Position numbers and translations under genes: made by a program. The notes beneath the pieces are model-generated. The model made no database searches, was not told the DNA's origin, and saw nothing but the letters and a program-made list of their open reading frames with translations. Of a stretch of DNA of 64,000 nt, positions 10,801-30,087 are shown one piece after another. Every line of letters starts with the position of its first letter. The first letter of the stretch is position 1. The stretch comes from Vitrella brassicaformis (taxonomy: Eukaryota; Sar; Vitrellaceae), in assembly GCA_001179505.1 (NCBI GenBank), contig CDMY01000592.1, forward strand, positions 177,468 through 241,467. Reading direction: 5' to 3'.

Positions 10801-12442
10801 TCCCTCACATGGGATGTGGTGGATGGTTGAATGGATGGACGGATGGATTTCTGCAGGCGGCGTACAGGGCGTTCTGCGTGAAGCCTCCGGATGCGCCGCG
10901 GGCAAGAAAGCCATTGCTTCAGTGGGCAGGGAAGTGGGCGGGGACCATAGTATGGGGGATGGCAAGCACCCAGCTCACGCACCTACTGCCCGTGATGGAA
11001 TCAACTCTCGACAAGCCCCTCAGCAGCAACCTCTTCCGGCCGCCAAGCCCCCCCATTGCCCTCCTGGCCTTGCTTCACGCCCTCGGGGTGCTGCTCGCAA
11101 ACTCTCTCATCGCTGTGTCGGAGCTGATACTTTGGATCGTCACGTCTCCCTGGTGCTGCCCGATGCCGGGGCGCTGCTGCCGCGCCTTGAGCTGGGTGAT
11201 GGGGAAGCTCGTGGGGCCGGTATTGCTTTTGTTTCTTCTCTTGTTATCGCCCTCCATGGCTCTGCTGGGTGCCTTTGTCGCGACGCTGGCGGCCATGCAT
11301 GCAACGGAGTCCAGGAGCGGCAGGTCCCCGGCCGTGGAGTGGCGACTTGGGCTGCTGGCTGGCGTCTTGTTTATGGTCGTGATGCGCATCCCAGCCCTGT
11401 CCTACACCTGGTGGCTTATGGCCTGCTGTCACCTGCGACCAGAAGACACACCGGTCAGTCAGGAAACACACACAATTGGCATGGGCGGAAACACAGACAG
11501 ACAGACAGACAGGCAGACAGAACGGCAGATGTACAGGCGAACCCATGCCGTTTGTGCGGGACCCAACCGATGTGCGAGTGTGTGTGTGTGTGTGTAATGT
11601 GTGTTTCAATGGTTAATCAGATGGATCTCCCGCCGCAGCAGTTCCGCACCTTGATGCGAGAGTCCCAGCACGAGCCTACCCTGCTATTCGAGTCGCCCTT
11701 TGTTCTCCGATACGCCCCACGTGGGGGAGGCGACAAGCAGCTCGCCTTGACTTGGAATCTGCCATCCGCTCTTGAGCGGCTGGCAGGCCTCGAGGTGACG
11801 AGCACGGCCGAGAATGACAGCAGGTGGGCCGCTCACCTCACAGCCCTGGTGCCGTGTGCGGTCGCCCTTGTGCTGCTGGGGATGGGACGGACCCGACGCA
11901 GCGGCACTCAGCGACGCAAGACAGAGGGTGGAAATGGCGCTCATGGTGGTGTTCCTTGCAGTGGTGAGGCTATTCGCGGCGGCGCAACGAGTGAGGGCGG
12001 TGCGGTACGGCATCGTGTTGCGGCGAGCGACAAGCGTCCAAACGATTCGGTTCACCAGCTGAAGTCGGCGTGTGTGGAAGGGCGGGATCTGCCATCGGAA
12101 GAGAGCTGCAGGGCTGAGAACTCTACCTACTGGCCTCTCACTGGGCTCCTCGCGCTACAGGTAGGTCCGTCGTGAACCAGAATCACAAACCCACTCGTTA
12201 TCGATGGGTATGTATGTGTGACATGTCCCCACTTTGTATTTGTGGTGTCTGTCTGGGCGGTAATGGGTGCTTGTCTGCTGCAGGTCCTGGTGTCTGTGTG
12301 TGTCGTGTGGCTGACGCAACATTGTGGCTATCGGTGCATGCTGTGGCTTGAGCTGTCATGCGTCATGTGGGCGATGACGCTCTGGATGCGATGCGATGCG
12401 CACACTTTACTTCCAAGGATGAGTTCAATTCACGATAGATAG
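7860..12442 (+). CDS. PGAP1: PGAP1-like GPI inositol deacylase
   Basis: PGAP1/Bst1 is an ER multi-pass serine esterase that removes the inositol acyl chain from GPI anchors. The protein starts with a signal-anchor (MWTMVSRWWCVVAAAVFAFY), then the lipase part: SPVLFVHGAQGSWKQ, KFFTVDFHNEPSSLHP and the nucleophile motif VTVLAHSMGSLSVLK (usual form GHSMGG), then ESLSGVVLLNPP. A luminal region (FYPSKMCWWAVEGPANLRV) is followed by several membrane segments encoded at about 10680-12420. Supported exons: 8156-8421, 8580-8696, 8812-9099, 9258-9633, 9730-9837, 9958-10754, 10857-11453, 11639-12160 and 12284-12442. The first junction is odd: the leader frame and the WMDLCATIHDQ frame join only by removing 29 nt (7944-7972). 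Three introns (96, 120 and 102 nt) are multiples of three without stops, so a false 814-residue frame reads across them. Confidence 0.8.
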
Positions 12443-12741
12443 ATAGCTTCGTAAGTCAGCCGCCAAGACAGCATAGCATGCATTTCAGTCAGTCCGCATA
12501 CGTATAGATCTATCATCCGCACTACACTACACCCACGCTTGGCCAGGCCACCGAACATTGATTGATTGGACGCATACCAACCTGTAGGACGATGAACAGA
12601 CAGACAGACACGGATGCATTCATTCACTTATTGATTGACTTGGACAAAAGACAGACCTAGGCTAGGCAGATGTGCGGATCTGTTCACTTCACGCCTGTGC
12701 CTGGTGAGACGGACGAGACCATGACATTGCCGCCCGACACG
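12443..12741. other. Intergenic space between convergent genes
   Basis: About 300 bases separate the stop of the + strand PGAP1-like gene from the stop of the - strand roadblock gene. It holds GATA-type and CAGA-type simple sequence and no open frame of note. Confidence 0.6.
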
Positions 12742-13282
12742 CTAATACGTTGCCTTGCCTACCTGGTCCACATTGGGGTCCTGGATGACGATCAGGATGT
12801 AGTCGCGGTCAGGGGCAACCATTATCTCGTGCTTGCGGCTTCTCACACGCAGAAACGTCAGGTCATTCTGTGTGGATGAAACCAGCCAGTGGACACCCAA
12901 GGAAGGCATGATTATTGGATATACAAATTGGAGCAAGCCCCGACCCTCCTGTTGTCTGTCTGCCTGCCTGCCCTCTGTCCTCCCTCCCTCCCTGGATGCG
13001 ATGCAGCCTGACTGACCTGTGGGTCCAGGTCACGAACGACGCTTCGGGCCTTGGTGGCGAGCTGGGATATCTGGACCGACGAAAGCAAGGAGAGGCGTGT
13101 CGGTAGGCAGTGGTGTGGTGTCTGTCGTGCATGTAGGTCGGTACCAGCGCCGAATACTGTAGGGTCATCTTGCTGTCGAGTGTGGAGCGGATCGGCACGC
13201 CCTCGCTGTTCACGATGACGATGCCACTAACGCCGCGGTGCTGTTTGATGCGGGCAAGGGTCTCCTCCACCTCACTGCTCAT
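12742..13282 (-). CDS. DYNLRB1: Dynein light chain, roadblock/LC7 type
   Basis: Roadblock light chains dimerise and bind the dynein intermediate chain in cytoplasmic and axonemal dynein. Three exons on the - strand, 13282-13145, 13070-13017 and 12867-12742, join in phase 0 to a 105-residue protein; the family is about 96-105. Visible marks are [66 protein letters not shown] and YILIVIQDP, in the canonical order. The ATG at 13282 starts exactly at the conserved N-terminus. It lies 184 bases downstream of the PLPBP-like gene on the same strand and about 2.3 kb from the start of dynactin p150. Confidence 0.95.
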
Positions 13283-13466
13283 ACTGGCGGGGGAAATTGT
13301 TCCTCATGCGAGCTTCGATCGGCCCCCCACGGTGATTTTTCCCATGGCCGCATGGATTGCTGGGTTCGCCGACCTCCGCCGCGGGAACCAAGAGTCACAT
13401 GAATGCATTACAGTTATCAGTAAACACATGCACGGCACACATCCATGCAGAGAAGCCTTAATCAGG

Positions 13467-15349
<1,883 letters not shown>

Positions 15350-15617
15350 CCTTCCACGTAGCACGAAGGAGAAACGCGGATGCAATCGGCACGCAGGCTG
15401 CAACAAGGAGACCTTGTCCGTAGCAGACAAGAATGCTGCCGCAGCAGACACAACGTTCATCCTCCTCGCGATCCTCCAACTGCGAGCTGAAAGCAATCAC
15501 GCCGAGGGCTGATGGACCAAGGTGAGATGCGCGTCGACACACACGCTCACTTGAAATATAGTTTGTGCAATTTCTGCCGTCTTGGCCCTGGGCGGCAGGT
15601 GAAGAGAAAACCAGTCC

Positions 15618-18600
15618 ATGATGCGTGTCGGCGCCAAAGTGAGCGTGAGTGGTCGAATTGGGCACGTTCGCTTCGCAGGAACCACAAAGGTGCAGAGCAT
15701 GCAGTGCTCGTGCTCAAGACTACGTCGCCAGAACGAGTGTGATCTTCTCTTTCATTCAGTTCGCCCAAGGACAGTGGATTGGTGTTGAGCTTGATGTAAG
15801 TGAAAGGTGATGTTCTCTCTGCTTATGCTTAACGGTGGCCTCCGTGCCTCTTGGCCGGTGAATCTTCAGGAGCCCGAGGGCAAGAACGATGGGACGGTGC
15901 AGGGCGAGAAGTATTTCAGCTGCAAGCCAAAGCATGGCATCTTCGTCCGCCCTCCACAGGTGGGGCCATTGCAGCGAGGCACTCTTTGTCGGCCCTCGGT
16001 GTATATTGTATGTAGCTAGCTGCCTGTCCTGTCTGTCTGTGTGTCGTGGCTGTCTGTGTGCTGCTACGTGCAGGTAACGCTGATCGCGGAGGCCGAGGAG
16101 GAGTCGCCAGCGCCTTCTGCTGCGGCGGCTCCGCCCACTCCAACACCAGATGTGTCGGTGCCGTCGACACCCCAGCCCCAGGCCCAACCGTCAGAGGGTG
16201 GGCGACGCACCCCAGCCACAGAGCCAGCGGGTTAGCCTCCAGCAGCCAGCCTTGTCACATCCTGTCAGCCAGCTCTTTACCCTGTGGGTGTCTCTCTTTC
16301 ATTGGCTCACAGCAGGCCGTAAGACTGTCACTCCTCCCGTTAGCGTTGCCACTCCGGGGCAAACTGCCTCAGCGGCGCCTGGGCGTTCCCAGGCGGGCAG
16401 TGCAACAGCAGCACCGGCCATTGCGCCCACCGAGCAAGGCACAGGACAGTTGACAAAGGTGTGCAGAATCGACAGGACCTGCCACTATGTAATTGTGAGC
16501 CCTGACGTTCCTTCGTTGCTGCAGGAGCGAGACACCTGGAAGAGCAAAGCCTCCGCGCTGCAGGAGAAAGTGGAACTGCTGAATCTCGAGAAGGAAATCA
16601 AGGACGCCCGGATTGAGGAGCTAACGGTGGAGCTCGAGCTAAAGGTAGGGGACACGACCACTGCACGCCATCTTCTACTGGCGTCCGTGATCGTGTGTCT
16701 GTGTGCCATGTGTTGATTGTGTACACCCGGGTTTACGTCTGGCCAGGCACATGAGCTCGAGATGCACAAGACGGAGAGTGACTCATCTTACTTGGCATCT
16801 AAGGGTGACTCATCTTACTTGGTACCGATCGGAGGGTGACAGTAGAGGTCACAGCTCCTGCGCCACCCTTCTCTGGCTGTGACACTCAGGTCGACAAGTA
16901 CAAAAGAGCTCTGCAGAAGCTGTACCAGGAGTCGACTGCGGAGATCGCTCGGCTGACTTCCGTCGCTGACAGCCTCCGATCACAGGCAAGTCTGCAGCTT
17001 GGACCATCCGTTTGCTTCGTCGCACATGGCGTGTGTTTCAGCTTGCGGCTACTGAGGGAGCCGGGGCCAAGAAGCAATCCGTGGAGCAAGACACTGGCCG
17101 CGTCTCGAAGGTGGTGGAGGCTCTCACCCAGAAAACTGTACAACTTGAGGAGCAAAACAGGAAGCTGCAGGTGAATGATGCAAGGACCGATCGATCGCTC
17201 AGCGGCTCCCTCATGGTTCCATGCCATTTGCGTCAGAGTATCATTGATGAGCTGATGGAGTCCCGCTCGGTGGACGAGGAGCTCTACCAGCTTCACTCGG
17301 GGCTACAAACAGATCTGCGGGTGAACATGAGCCTTGTGCGCCAATGTGAAAGGCATTGAGCTTCTCTCAGGTCGAGTTAGAGGCGAAGGAGGCGGAGCTC
17401 CAGCAGTACCACGACATCATTTCTCGTCTACGAGACGAGAGGATGGAGGCTCGAAGGGTGATCGAGCTCTACCGAGAGAAGCTGAAGAGCTTGGAGCAAG
17501 AGCTAGCCAGCGGCGGAGGAGGCCGAGGAGGCATTCAACTCGAAGCCAGTGTCTCCACCTCCTCGTTAGGCATTCAGCTGGACTTGAGAGTGGCAAAGAC
17601 GACAGGAGACATCATCAAACGACAAGTGGGTGTGAAAGAAACGGGCGCATCCTTCGAGACACTATCACCTCGTGACCTCGTATGCAGGTGGAGCTTCTGG
17701 CATCGTGTATCCCAGAGAACGTCTTGGGCCACCATCTCGAGTGTTACGTGGTTGTATGCCAGCTGCTCCGGTGAATGACATGCCACTGTAGAAGTGCTTA
17801 TCTCACTGTGTTGCCTGGCACCTGCCCTCGAAGGTCCTTCCATATGGGTATCTTCTTCATCGAGCACATCTTTGAGCACTCACTGCGTCCTCTCGTCATT
17901 GCGCACATGGAGAACCCAGACGCTGTTCCACCCGCCATTGGATTCCTTCGGTGGGGCACACATGCATCCTACACAAACACATGCATCCCCATGCAAATCG
18001 TTGTTTGTCTGTGCACCACAGGTGGAAATGCTCGGCAATCTGCCAGGTTGCCAAAACAACCTTTCAGGTTCGCACAGCGCTTTCTGAATCCATTAGTGAA
18101 TTGCGCGTTCACCAATGGGTTGCTTCATCACAGATCTCAGTCCTGCTTGCGCGGCTTCGACGCTTGTCCGTTGATGAGTACATGAAGATCACACAGAACG
18201 CATCGCTAGTCAAGATAAGTGCCTTTGGTAAGCCGATATGGCAGCTCAGTCAAGATCGCTGCAGAAGGACTTCTACGCTGTTCATTTTACATACATTCAG
18301 TCGAGCGCTCGCTGGATTCAGTCATCGCTGCCTGCCGCGAAAACACTCTTTCTTCGGCCACGCCCATGTCTGAGATTGAGGTGAGCGACGGTGCGTGAGT
18401 GGGATTGATGACTCTGGCTCGAACATTCTCAACAGGCCGCGTGTTCGCAGCTCGAAGCCAGTGTGAAGTCTGTCGCGGGTAGGGGAAATCGGGATGCTTT
18501 GAAACTGCGACAACAATTCCTCATCGACTCACTGTTACAGGCTCGGACCTGAAAGACATCGACGGCTGGATTGCTGGCTCAGTTGTTGCTCGAATCCTCT

Positions 18601-20728
18601 CCTCGCTCTGCTTGATGCTATGTCGCGCCGCTCTCAACAGCAGCATCCTCCAAGCCCTGAGAGACAAGAACAATCCCAACCTAGGCAGGGCGGCAAAGAA
18701 CCTCTGGGATGGAGCGTTACGGCTGATGGAAAGGTGAGCCCGTAATGAAAATGAAGAAAGGCATCCTTGTCTCATGTCTGCATCAGGTTGAACGCCGAAG
18801 GGCTTGACTGGCAGCCTGCGGCGACGACAGGTGCACCCCCGACGAAACTGCTTGACGCCGTCCTGAAGGTATCAAGGGAAGGCATCCCATTCGAAATCTG
18901 GCGAGAGGACACGCGTGTATGTTTCAAGCAGGCGGGGGAGAAATTAGAGAATCTTCTTATGAGGTCGGATGCTGACGAAAAGGCTTCAAGCGCTGTAAAG
19001 GATTGCCTTGAGGTAAGGCCTGCTTCAACGCTACCAGATATCGGCACGTTGTCCACTGAGGCGTTTATTGGCCTTCATCATCAGACGTCGAATCGATCCG
19101 TCGCTGAACTGCTGTCCATAGGAGCTGGCAGAAAAGCAAAGAACACGGCAGCGTCTGAGCCCTGGCAGGTGGGCTGTTAAATGATCCCGGAAATGGGATG
19201 TTGAGCGGTGTTCCGTTGAGCTGATTCAGGAGGCTCCACGGCTTGTCCGCGAGCGACTTAATCAAGTTGGTACCTTGGAGAAGCAACTTGCGGACTCGAC
19301 GGCTTTGCAACAGCAGCAGTCGGAAATCGCAGCAAATGTAGGCCGATTGTTGACTATTTTCTGCTCATTGTCGTCGTGTCTGGTGTGACAGCTCGAAAAG
19401 GACCTAAAACTGCAAATGGAACAAAGCAGAGACCTCGAGCGCAAACTGGGAGAGCTCAAACTGCGCGTGGAGAAGTGAGATGAGAGGTCACTGTGCCAGG
19501 ATGATGCAAATCTCCCTTTCTGTTTAGGTGTGCTTTGCTTGAAAGCGAAGTTGATAAACTCAGAGGGCAGCAAACGTACTACGTCAGCAGTCTCGAGGAA
19601 GTTCAAGCAGAGTTGGAAAAGGCACTCGCCCAAAAGCGGGAACTGTCACAACTTGGGGAACAATATAAATCGAAACTTGAAGGTGCGCCTTTCAACGACA
19701 CCTGTCGGTAGTAAATGTGAGGAGTGCCTTTCGCAGAGATGCAACACGAGAGCGAGGCAAAAAGCAAAGCCCGGAAACACCAAACGGAGTCGGGTGGCAC
19801 GATTCAGGTACCGAGAAAGGATTCTGTGGCCCGAAGTGGTGTTTCGACTTCTCTTGGCTCTTGCCGTCAGGAACTCGAGTCCTTACGGAATGTGATTATT
19901 CGACTGCAGAAAGAGGTTTTCTCACTGCAGATTGGCGGAATCGACTCAGAATTTGCCACCCCTTACATAGCCAACCTCGTCGACGCTTTGCCTGAGAACC
20001 ACCCTTATTTGGCACATCACGTCGATGAAGCATCTTCGCCGGCTGCCGGAAAAACAGAATCCACGCAAAAGCTTGGTAAGTGACGGTGACGATTTTGTAG
20101 GCAAGAAGGTGAAGGGTCAACATTGGTCCTGGCAGAGGAATCGACACAAGATGGTGTTACACGAGAGGTCGTCAATCATCTTTCTCGATACCGGTAGCGG
20201 AATCGCGTGCCGATGTGCCTCACGGTCTATATCTTCTTTCATTGTCTTCTTCTATTCAGGCGTCTCAGGCGTCTGATACTTGCATCGAAGGCTCAGACAG
20301 CGGTTGTGGACATAGCCAAAGGTGAGCAGGACGTTTTCGCTCTTTTTCGCGGGGAATCCCTTTTCTCCGCAGATGCCCCGATTGAGGATCTCAAGAGATC
20401 GAAGGAGCATCTGGAGAAAATGAAGTTTGACTGCCTTTCGACATGCGCGTCGGTGACTCGGGCTCTGAAAAAACGGTAGCCCAAAAGCACGTCAATTATC
20501 CAGCTGCAGGCTTGTGGCGTGTGCAGGCTGGAAACAAGCGTGTGTCAACAAGGTGAGGGTTTCGCGCAATACCCACCGCTTGACATCACTCGGGCCATTC
20601 AACCAAGAAGTGCGGGCGACAAGTTAGCTGCAAGGATTACCCTTCCCTCGCAGGTCGAAGGAGCGACCGCAATAAAGGCCGGTTGCCTGCAGGTCGACGC
20701 ATTGTACAGGAAGGCGTTTGCACACTGA
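15618..20728 (+). CDS. DCTN1: Dynactin subunit 1 (p150Glued) with CAP-Gly domain
   Basis: The large dynactin arm links dynein to microtubules. Exons 15618-15689, 15760-15795 and 15870-15959 form a complete CAP-Gly domain (GHVRFAGTTK, FAQGQWIGVELD, NDGTVQGEKYFSC, HGIFVRPPQ). A Pro/Ala/Ser-rich linker follows (16074-16230, 16316-16458), then coiled coil (16525-16644, 16747-16821, 16890-16985, 17042 on; for example KYKRALQKLYQESTAEIARL), an acid-rich helix around IIDELMESRSVDEELYQLH, the p150 core (ENVLGHHLECYVVVCQLL), and a second coiled coil (about 19210-19950, LEKDLKLQMEQSRDLERKLG) ending KAGCLQVDALYRKAFAH. The intron at 16986-17041 has a GC donor (CAG|gcaagt). Introns are short and lack the tetranucleotide repeats seen elsewhere. 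Exon edges between 17700 and 18750 and after 20090 were not all resolved. Confidence 0.85.
16778..16822 (+). repeat. 27-bp tandem duplication inside a dynactin exon
   Basis: The 18-base string gtgactcatcttacttgg occurs at 16778-16795 and again at 16805-16822, a period of 27 bases or nine codons, encoding SDSSYLASKGDSSYL. The last GT of the second copy is the donor of the next intron. Confidence 0.9.
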
Positions 20729-20926
20729 CCTGACAAGGCCTGTAGATTCACTAGCTTGACTAGATTTTCACGCGAGAAGACATTTGTAGCTTAAAGCCCG
20801 CCGAATCCTGGCCGAAAGTAAAGAGCCTTTCACAGAAAGCCTTTCACAGAAACCCTAACTCTGGTGTACGAGGCTGCGCTGACATATCCTCGCTCCTTCC
20901 CCATATCCCCATCGTCCCCATCGCCA

Positions 20927-23348
20927 ATGGCGAAAAAGGCAAAGTGGGACCCGGATCTCGAACCGTTTATGAGAGAAGTACTGCGTGGCGTTCGAGTTCG
21001 CCAAGCGGTCGAGGTCAGTGACACCTGTGGCCATGCCGAGCAAGTTGTCAGTTTTAGGATCCTCCTCCAGGTCGGACGTCGGGCAGTGGACTATTTCAGA
21101 GGCCAAGAGTTCGTACGCTTCGTCCTCAAGGTAGCTGCAAACACATCGATTTCCAGATGCACGCATGTCATTCTGTCTTTGTGCACACACACGCTTTGTT
21201 GCTCAAGAACGCAGATATGCTTCGGAAGCGAGTACGTCTGGCCACTCATACATAAGTGATGTGATGCGTTACCCCTTCTGTGTTTAAGCGACTCGTCGTC
21301 TCCTGCTGGTGCTGCCTCGCAACTACAGGCACCCAAGGCGTGCGATGGCATCGACCTCAAGGATGTGAAGGATGCTGAGAGGCTTGGCGATAGGCTCATC
21401 AAGCGCGGCTTCGTATACAGGTAAGCTTTGCTCATTGCCTCTCAGTCAATTGATTATTCCATTCATTTCTTTCTGAATCAGGGCCCAGTAAGTCACGAAT
21501 GATGTCCAGTAAGCCCGATCGATGATGAGTGACCGTCTGATTTGTTTGTAGGTATAAGCCGGTAACCTCAAGAAGTCGTTGATTCATCAAACTTGGCTTG
21601 GCTAAATCACATCATCATTTCTCGAATTCCTAGATGTCCAAGCCCTCCGAGGAGAATGCAAATGAGGGTAAGCCTAGTGGGACAGGCGCGTCCACATTAA
21701 CCGATGGCGACACTTCTTCTTCCGTGTGTCCCCTCTGCTCAGCGGCTCGTCGTCCAAAGTGGCCAAAAAGGCTGATTGCGACCCAAAGGTTAGCATGGCG
21801 CGCTTCGGTCAATCAGCAAGACAAGACCTCTGTATATGTTTCAGCCAACAGTTTGATGAATCCGCCTTCTTCATTGTCTTGTACGAGGTGGTTCAAAGCT
21901 GTCTTCTCTTCAACAATTCCACTGATCCTCTCTTCCTGCTTTGTTTAAGGGAAGCAAGGCCTGGTCGTACATTCTACTGACGCTAATCATTGGAGGAGTT
22001 CTGGTATCCCAACCCTTTTGTCCGGTCTCGACGAATTCTTGTCATTGAGTCTTGATGGTTGGTTTGTCGGCTCACAGGCCATGTGCCTCTTCCCCGCATG
22101 GCCACTCTCCATGAAGATAGGTGCGCATTTGAATGACTAAGACAGCAGCAAAACCACGTTCCAAGCTTGCAGGGGTCTGGTACATTAGCGTCTTCTTCAT
22201 GACGGCCATGGTACGACAAAAGCGAGATGGTTTTCGAAGCGAGATGATTTCCAAAGCGAGATCTGTTCGTCAACAGCTTCTTCTTGTGATCGGGCGATTG
22301 ATCATCTTCGGACTTTTCTGGTTCATGGGCGTTGATTTCTGGATACTGCCCAGTAAGGAGTTATTTCAGAGCTCCCTTGACTTGATCCCTTCACCGCCAT
22401 GATCTGTAATAACAGATCTATTCAACGAAGATGCTGGCGTTTTAGACTCCTTCATTCCCGCCTACTCGGTAGGTAGTAACGCATTGCAAGCCACATTTGA
22501 GGGGATCATTGCGTTCCGGGTCAGTTTGAGTACAGGGCTGACGACTGGAAGATGTTTGCAATTCGGGTCTTCTGCTTCGTCTTGCTTTGTGGTCGGAACG
22601 GATCTCGTTTTCTGTCATTAGCGTGTTGGCATCCGTATCTCTTTTTTGCAGGGGGCTTGTATCAACTCAATCAAGTTCACTCGGTGGATGACATGAGGTA
22701 TGAACCCGGCGCCAGCTTAAAGGAAAGGAGCAACACACCGTAATTCATGTCATTTTTCCCTGTACCAGGAACTTCGCGGAGACGTGACCTAGGAAAAAGA
22801 AAGTTGACTGGAGGGTTCAATTGCGGTTTGTTTCTTCTCTTTTTTTTCACCGTCAGCTCATTCATTGACCTCCTTGAATGGGGAAAGAACAAGCTTGCCG
22901 CTCGTAAGAAACTTTCTTGATAAAATTGTTCAATCAGATGCGTGTCGCGTTTTCGTTCAGCTCCCCAGCCAACACGGCGCTTTCCGTAAGGATTGGGTGG
23001 GTGAGCGGGTGAGTCTGGCAGGGCACCAGTGTTGCTAGGACCCTTCTCTTGCAGATCGCTTGACGAAATCTCGACGACGGAACATGACGACGCCCCTTCA
23101 TCAGAGCCAACACCAAAACCTTTTGAGTGCCTTGCGCCCTGTGGAGTGGAGCCGGACGAGGACTTGCTGACATCGTGCAAAACCCTTACGGTCAGACGGT
23201 TGCGGTCTGGCGGACGGCAGAATCCTATTTCTGGGTTGTGCTGCAGGAGCTCGAAAAGACCTCGTGCTTCCGCAAATGCACCGACTCAGAGAAGGACAAG
23301 TTGACCGAGGCTCGTGTTCTGCAGTGTGTCAGCGAACAAGAGCTTTAA
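20927..23348 (+). CDS. SEC62: SEC62, ER protein-translocation subunit
   Basis: Sec62 joins Sec61/Sec63 at the ER membrane for post-translational import and ER-phagy. The ATG at 20927 opens with a Lys-rich start and VDYFRGQEFVRFVLK. Later exons read LGDRLIKRGFVYRAQYKP, RRPKWPKRLIATQ, QQFDESAFFIVLYE, GSKAWSYILLTLIIGGVL, CLFPAWPLSMKIGVWYISVF (the family LFP-WP-x-x-M motif), LVIGRLIIFGLFWFMGVDFW, ILPNLFNEDAGVLDSFIPAY and FEYRADDWKMFAIR. Two membrane spans flank the conserved loop. A tail follows with SFIDLLEWGKNKLAA and a Cys-rich end (FECLAPC, TSCFRKC, VLQC) that I do not know from other Sec62 proteins. A 6-nt exon is inferred at 21482-21487. The stop lies 114 bases from the stop of the opposing ISWI gene. 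Confidence 0.88.
21482..21487 (+). other. Candidate 6-nt micro-exon in SEC62
   Basis: ggccca lies between ttctgaatcag and gtaagtcacg. Joined to an upstream exon ending TAC-AG and a downstream exon beginning G-TAT-AAG it gives Arg-Ala-Gln-Tyr. Skipping it also keeps the frame (Arg-Tyr), so it may be optional or not real; both flanking splice signals are near consensus. Confidence 0.55.
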
Positions 23349-23462
23349 GACGTATGTATCGCATATGTATCGCATACATGGTCACGTGCGTACTCTTCCG
23401 ACGGAAAAGACTTTCTTTCCAATTGACATTTACGAGAATCATCATGAAAGTCTATACAAGTG

Positions 23463-29019
<5,557 letters not shown>

Positions 29020-29325
29020 CGAACAGCGGCCGTCAGAACTCCAGCACAATCAGCAGTGCATGCAACTCATCTCCCGCCTGAAACCCATCATACACACAAG
29101 GGAGAGTCATGTCTGAACACATTCCACAGACGAGCAATGGGACGTGACGCCACATTCTGACCAGAGAGGCGTAGCTCTTCGCCACCGCACTTGTTGAGCC
29201 GCTAACAAGAAGGTCTGCTCAGGTGAGGGGAGCGTGAACCTCGTGTACCAGCGGTTCCAGGGAGAACCGTGTCCGGGCTGCGAGCTTAGCTCCCAGCGTG
29301 CGAGCTTTCCGATCGAACCCATTGA
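29020..29325. other. Spacer between divergent genes
   Basis: About 300 bases between the proposed ISWI start (- strand) and the small membrane-protein gene (+ strand). It probably holds both promoters. No motif could be assigned. Confidence 0.4.
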
Positions 29326-30087
29326 ATGCAGATGGGCACATCTTCTGGCGCTGGGGACGTTGTGTCGGAGTCGTCGAGGGCTGTTGTTGCAGGTGGACAT
29401 CGGATCTTCCACCCCGTTATAATATTGTCTTGTCATGCTCTGTTGTCTTTCTGTTCTCAGGTTGCGTGGTCTTCTCTGGGCTGCAGGTGGCGATGCCACG
29501 AGCGACATGAGTTCGTGTCTGCAGCTAGGCTGTCCAGTTCCGGTTGGTTTGGCTTTTTGTAGGCATTTTGTCACTTGCCGCTACTCCGTGGGAAGGCACC
29601 CTTGCTCCGGCACAGGACGCGAAGCATTCGGTACGAAAAGCGAATCAACCGAATTGCTGGCAGTCTGCGTGGAAGGCAGGTTATCGTCATTTTGCTTTAC
29701 CTGATCATGTCTGTGAGTGTGTAGGCTGGGGCTGATATCGGCGTTGGCAGCAGGTGCCGTTTTCTGGATCAACCATCGACGCAATCTCAGGAGGCGCGAG
29801 GCATTGGAGACTCTACAGTAAGAATGGCCTTACATTCTCTAGTGCATGTGTGTGAGCGGCCTGGACGTGATGAACAGGCAACAGGACGTCGAGAAGATGA
29901 AATTCATGGTGAGACAGAAATGACCATGATCGATGCAGAAGAGTTTGTGTTTGTGTTTGGCTGCAGAAGGCGGACAGCCTGGCTACACCTCTGTCAATGC
30001 CCGAAGAGACGGAGGAGGCCGAGTTGAAGATCCCGTCGTTGATCCAGGAGGCCAAGGCAGAGGACCGAAGGATGGGCTGGGAAAGAT
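29326..30087 (+). CDS. Small single-pass membrane protein, unknown function
   Basis: Unrecognised. The better-supported part is the 3' half: a membrane segment with a basic flank (GLISALAAGAVFWINHRRNL, then RRREALETL), a short exon GLDVMNRQQDVEKMKFM, and a last exon after gtttggctgcag coding KADSLATPLSMPEETEEAEL and ending MGWER at a TGA (30085-30087). The 5' exons (from ATG 29326, then SLAATPWEGTLAPAQDAKHS near 29580) are tentative. The layout, one membrane helix followed by a charged acidic tail, resembles small organelle or ER membrane proteins, but no family can be named. Confidence 0.45.

Noticed and set aside
9153-11597. An 814-residue open frame as a single-exon gene
   Set aside because: It reads through three stop-free introns of length 3n and begins inside an intron (GGGT repeat). 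Only the exon parts match the PGAP1-like protein.
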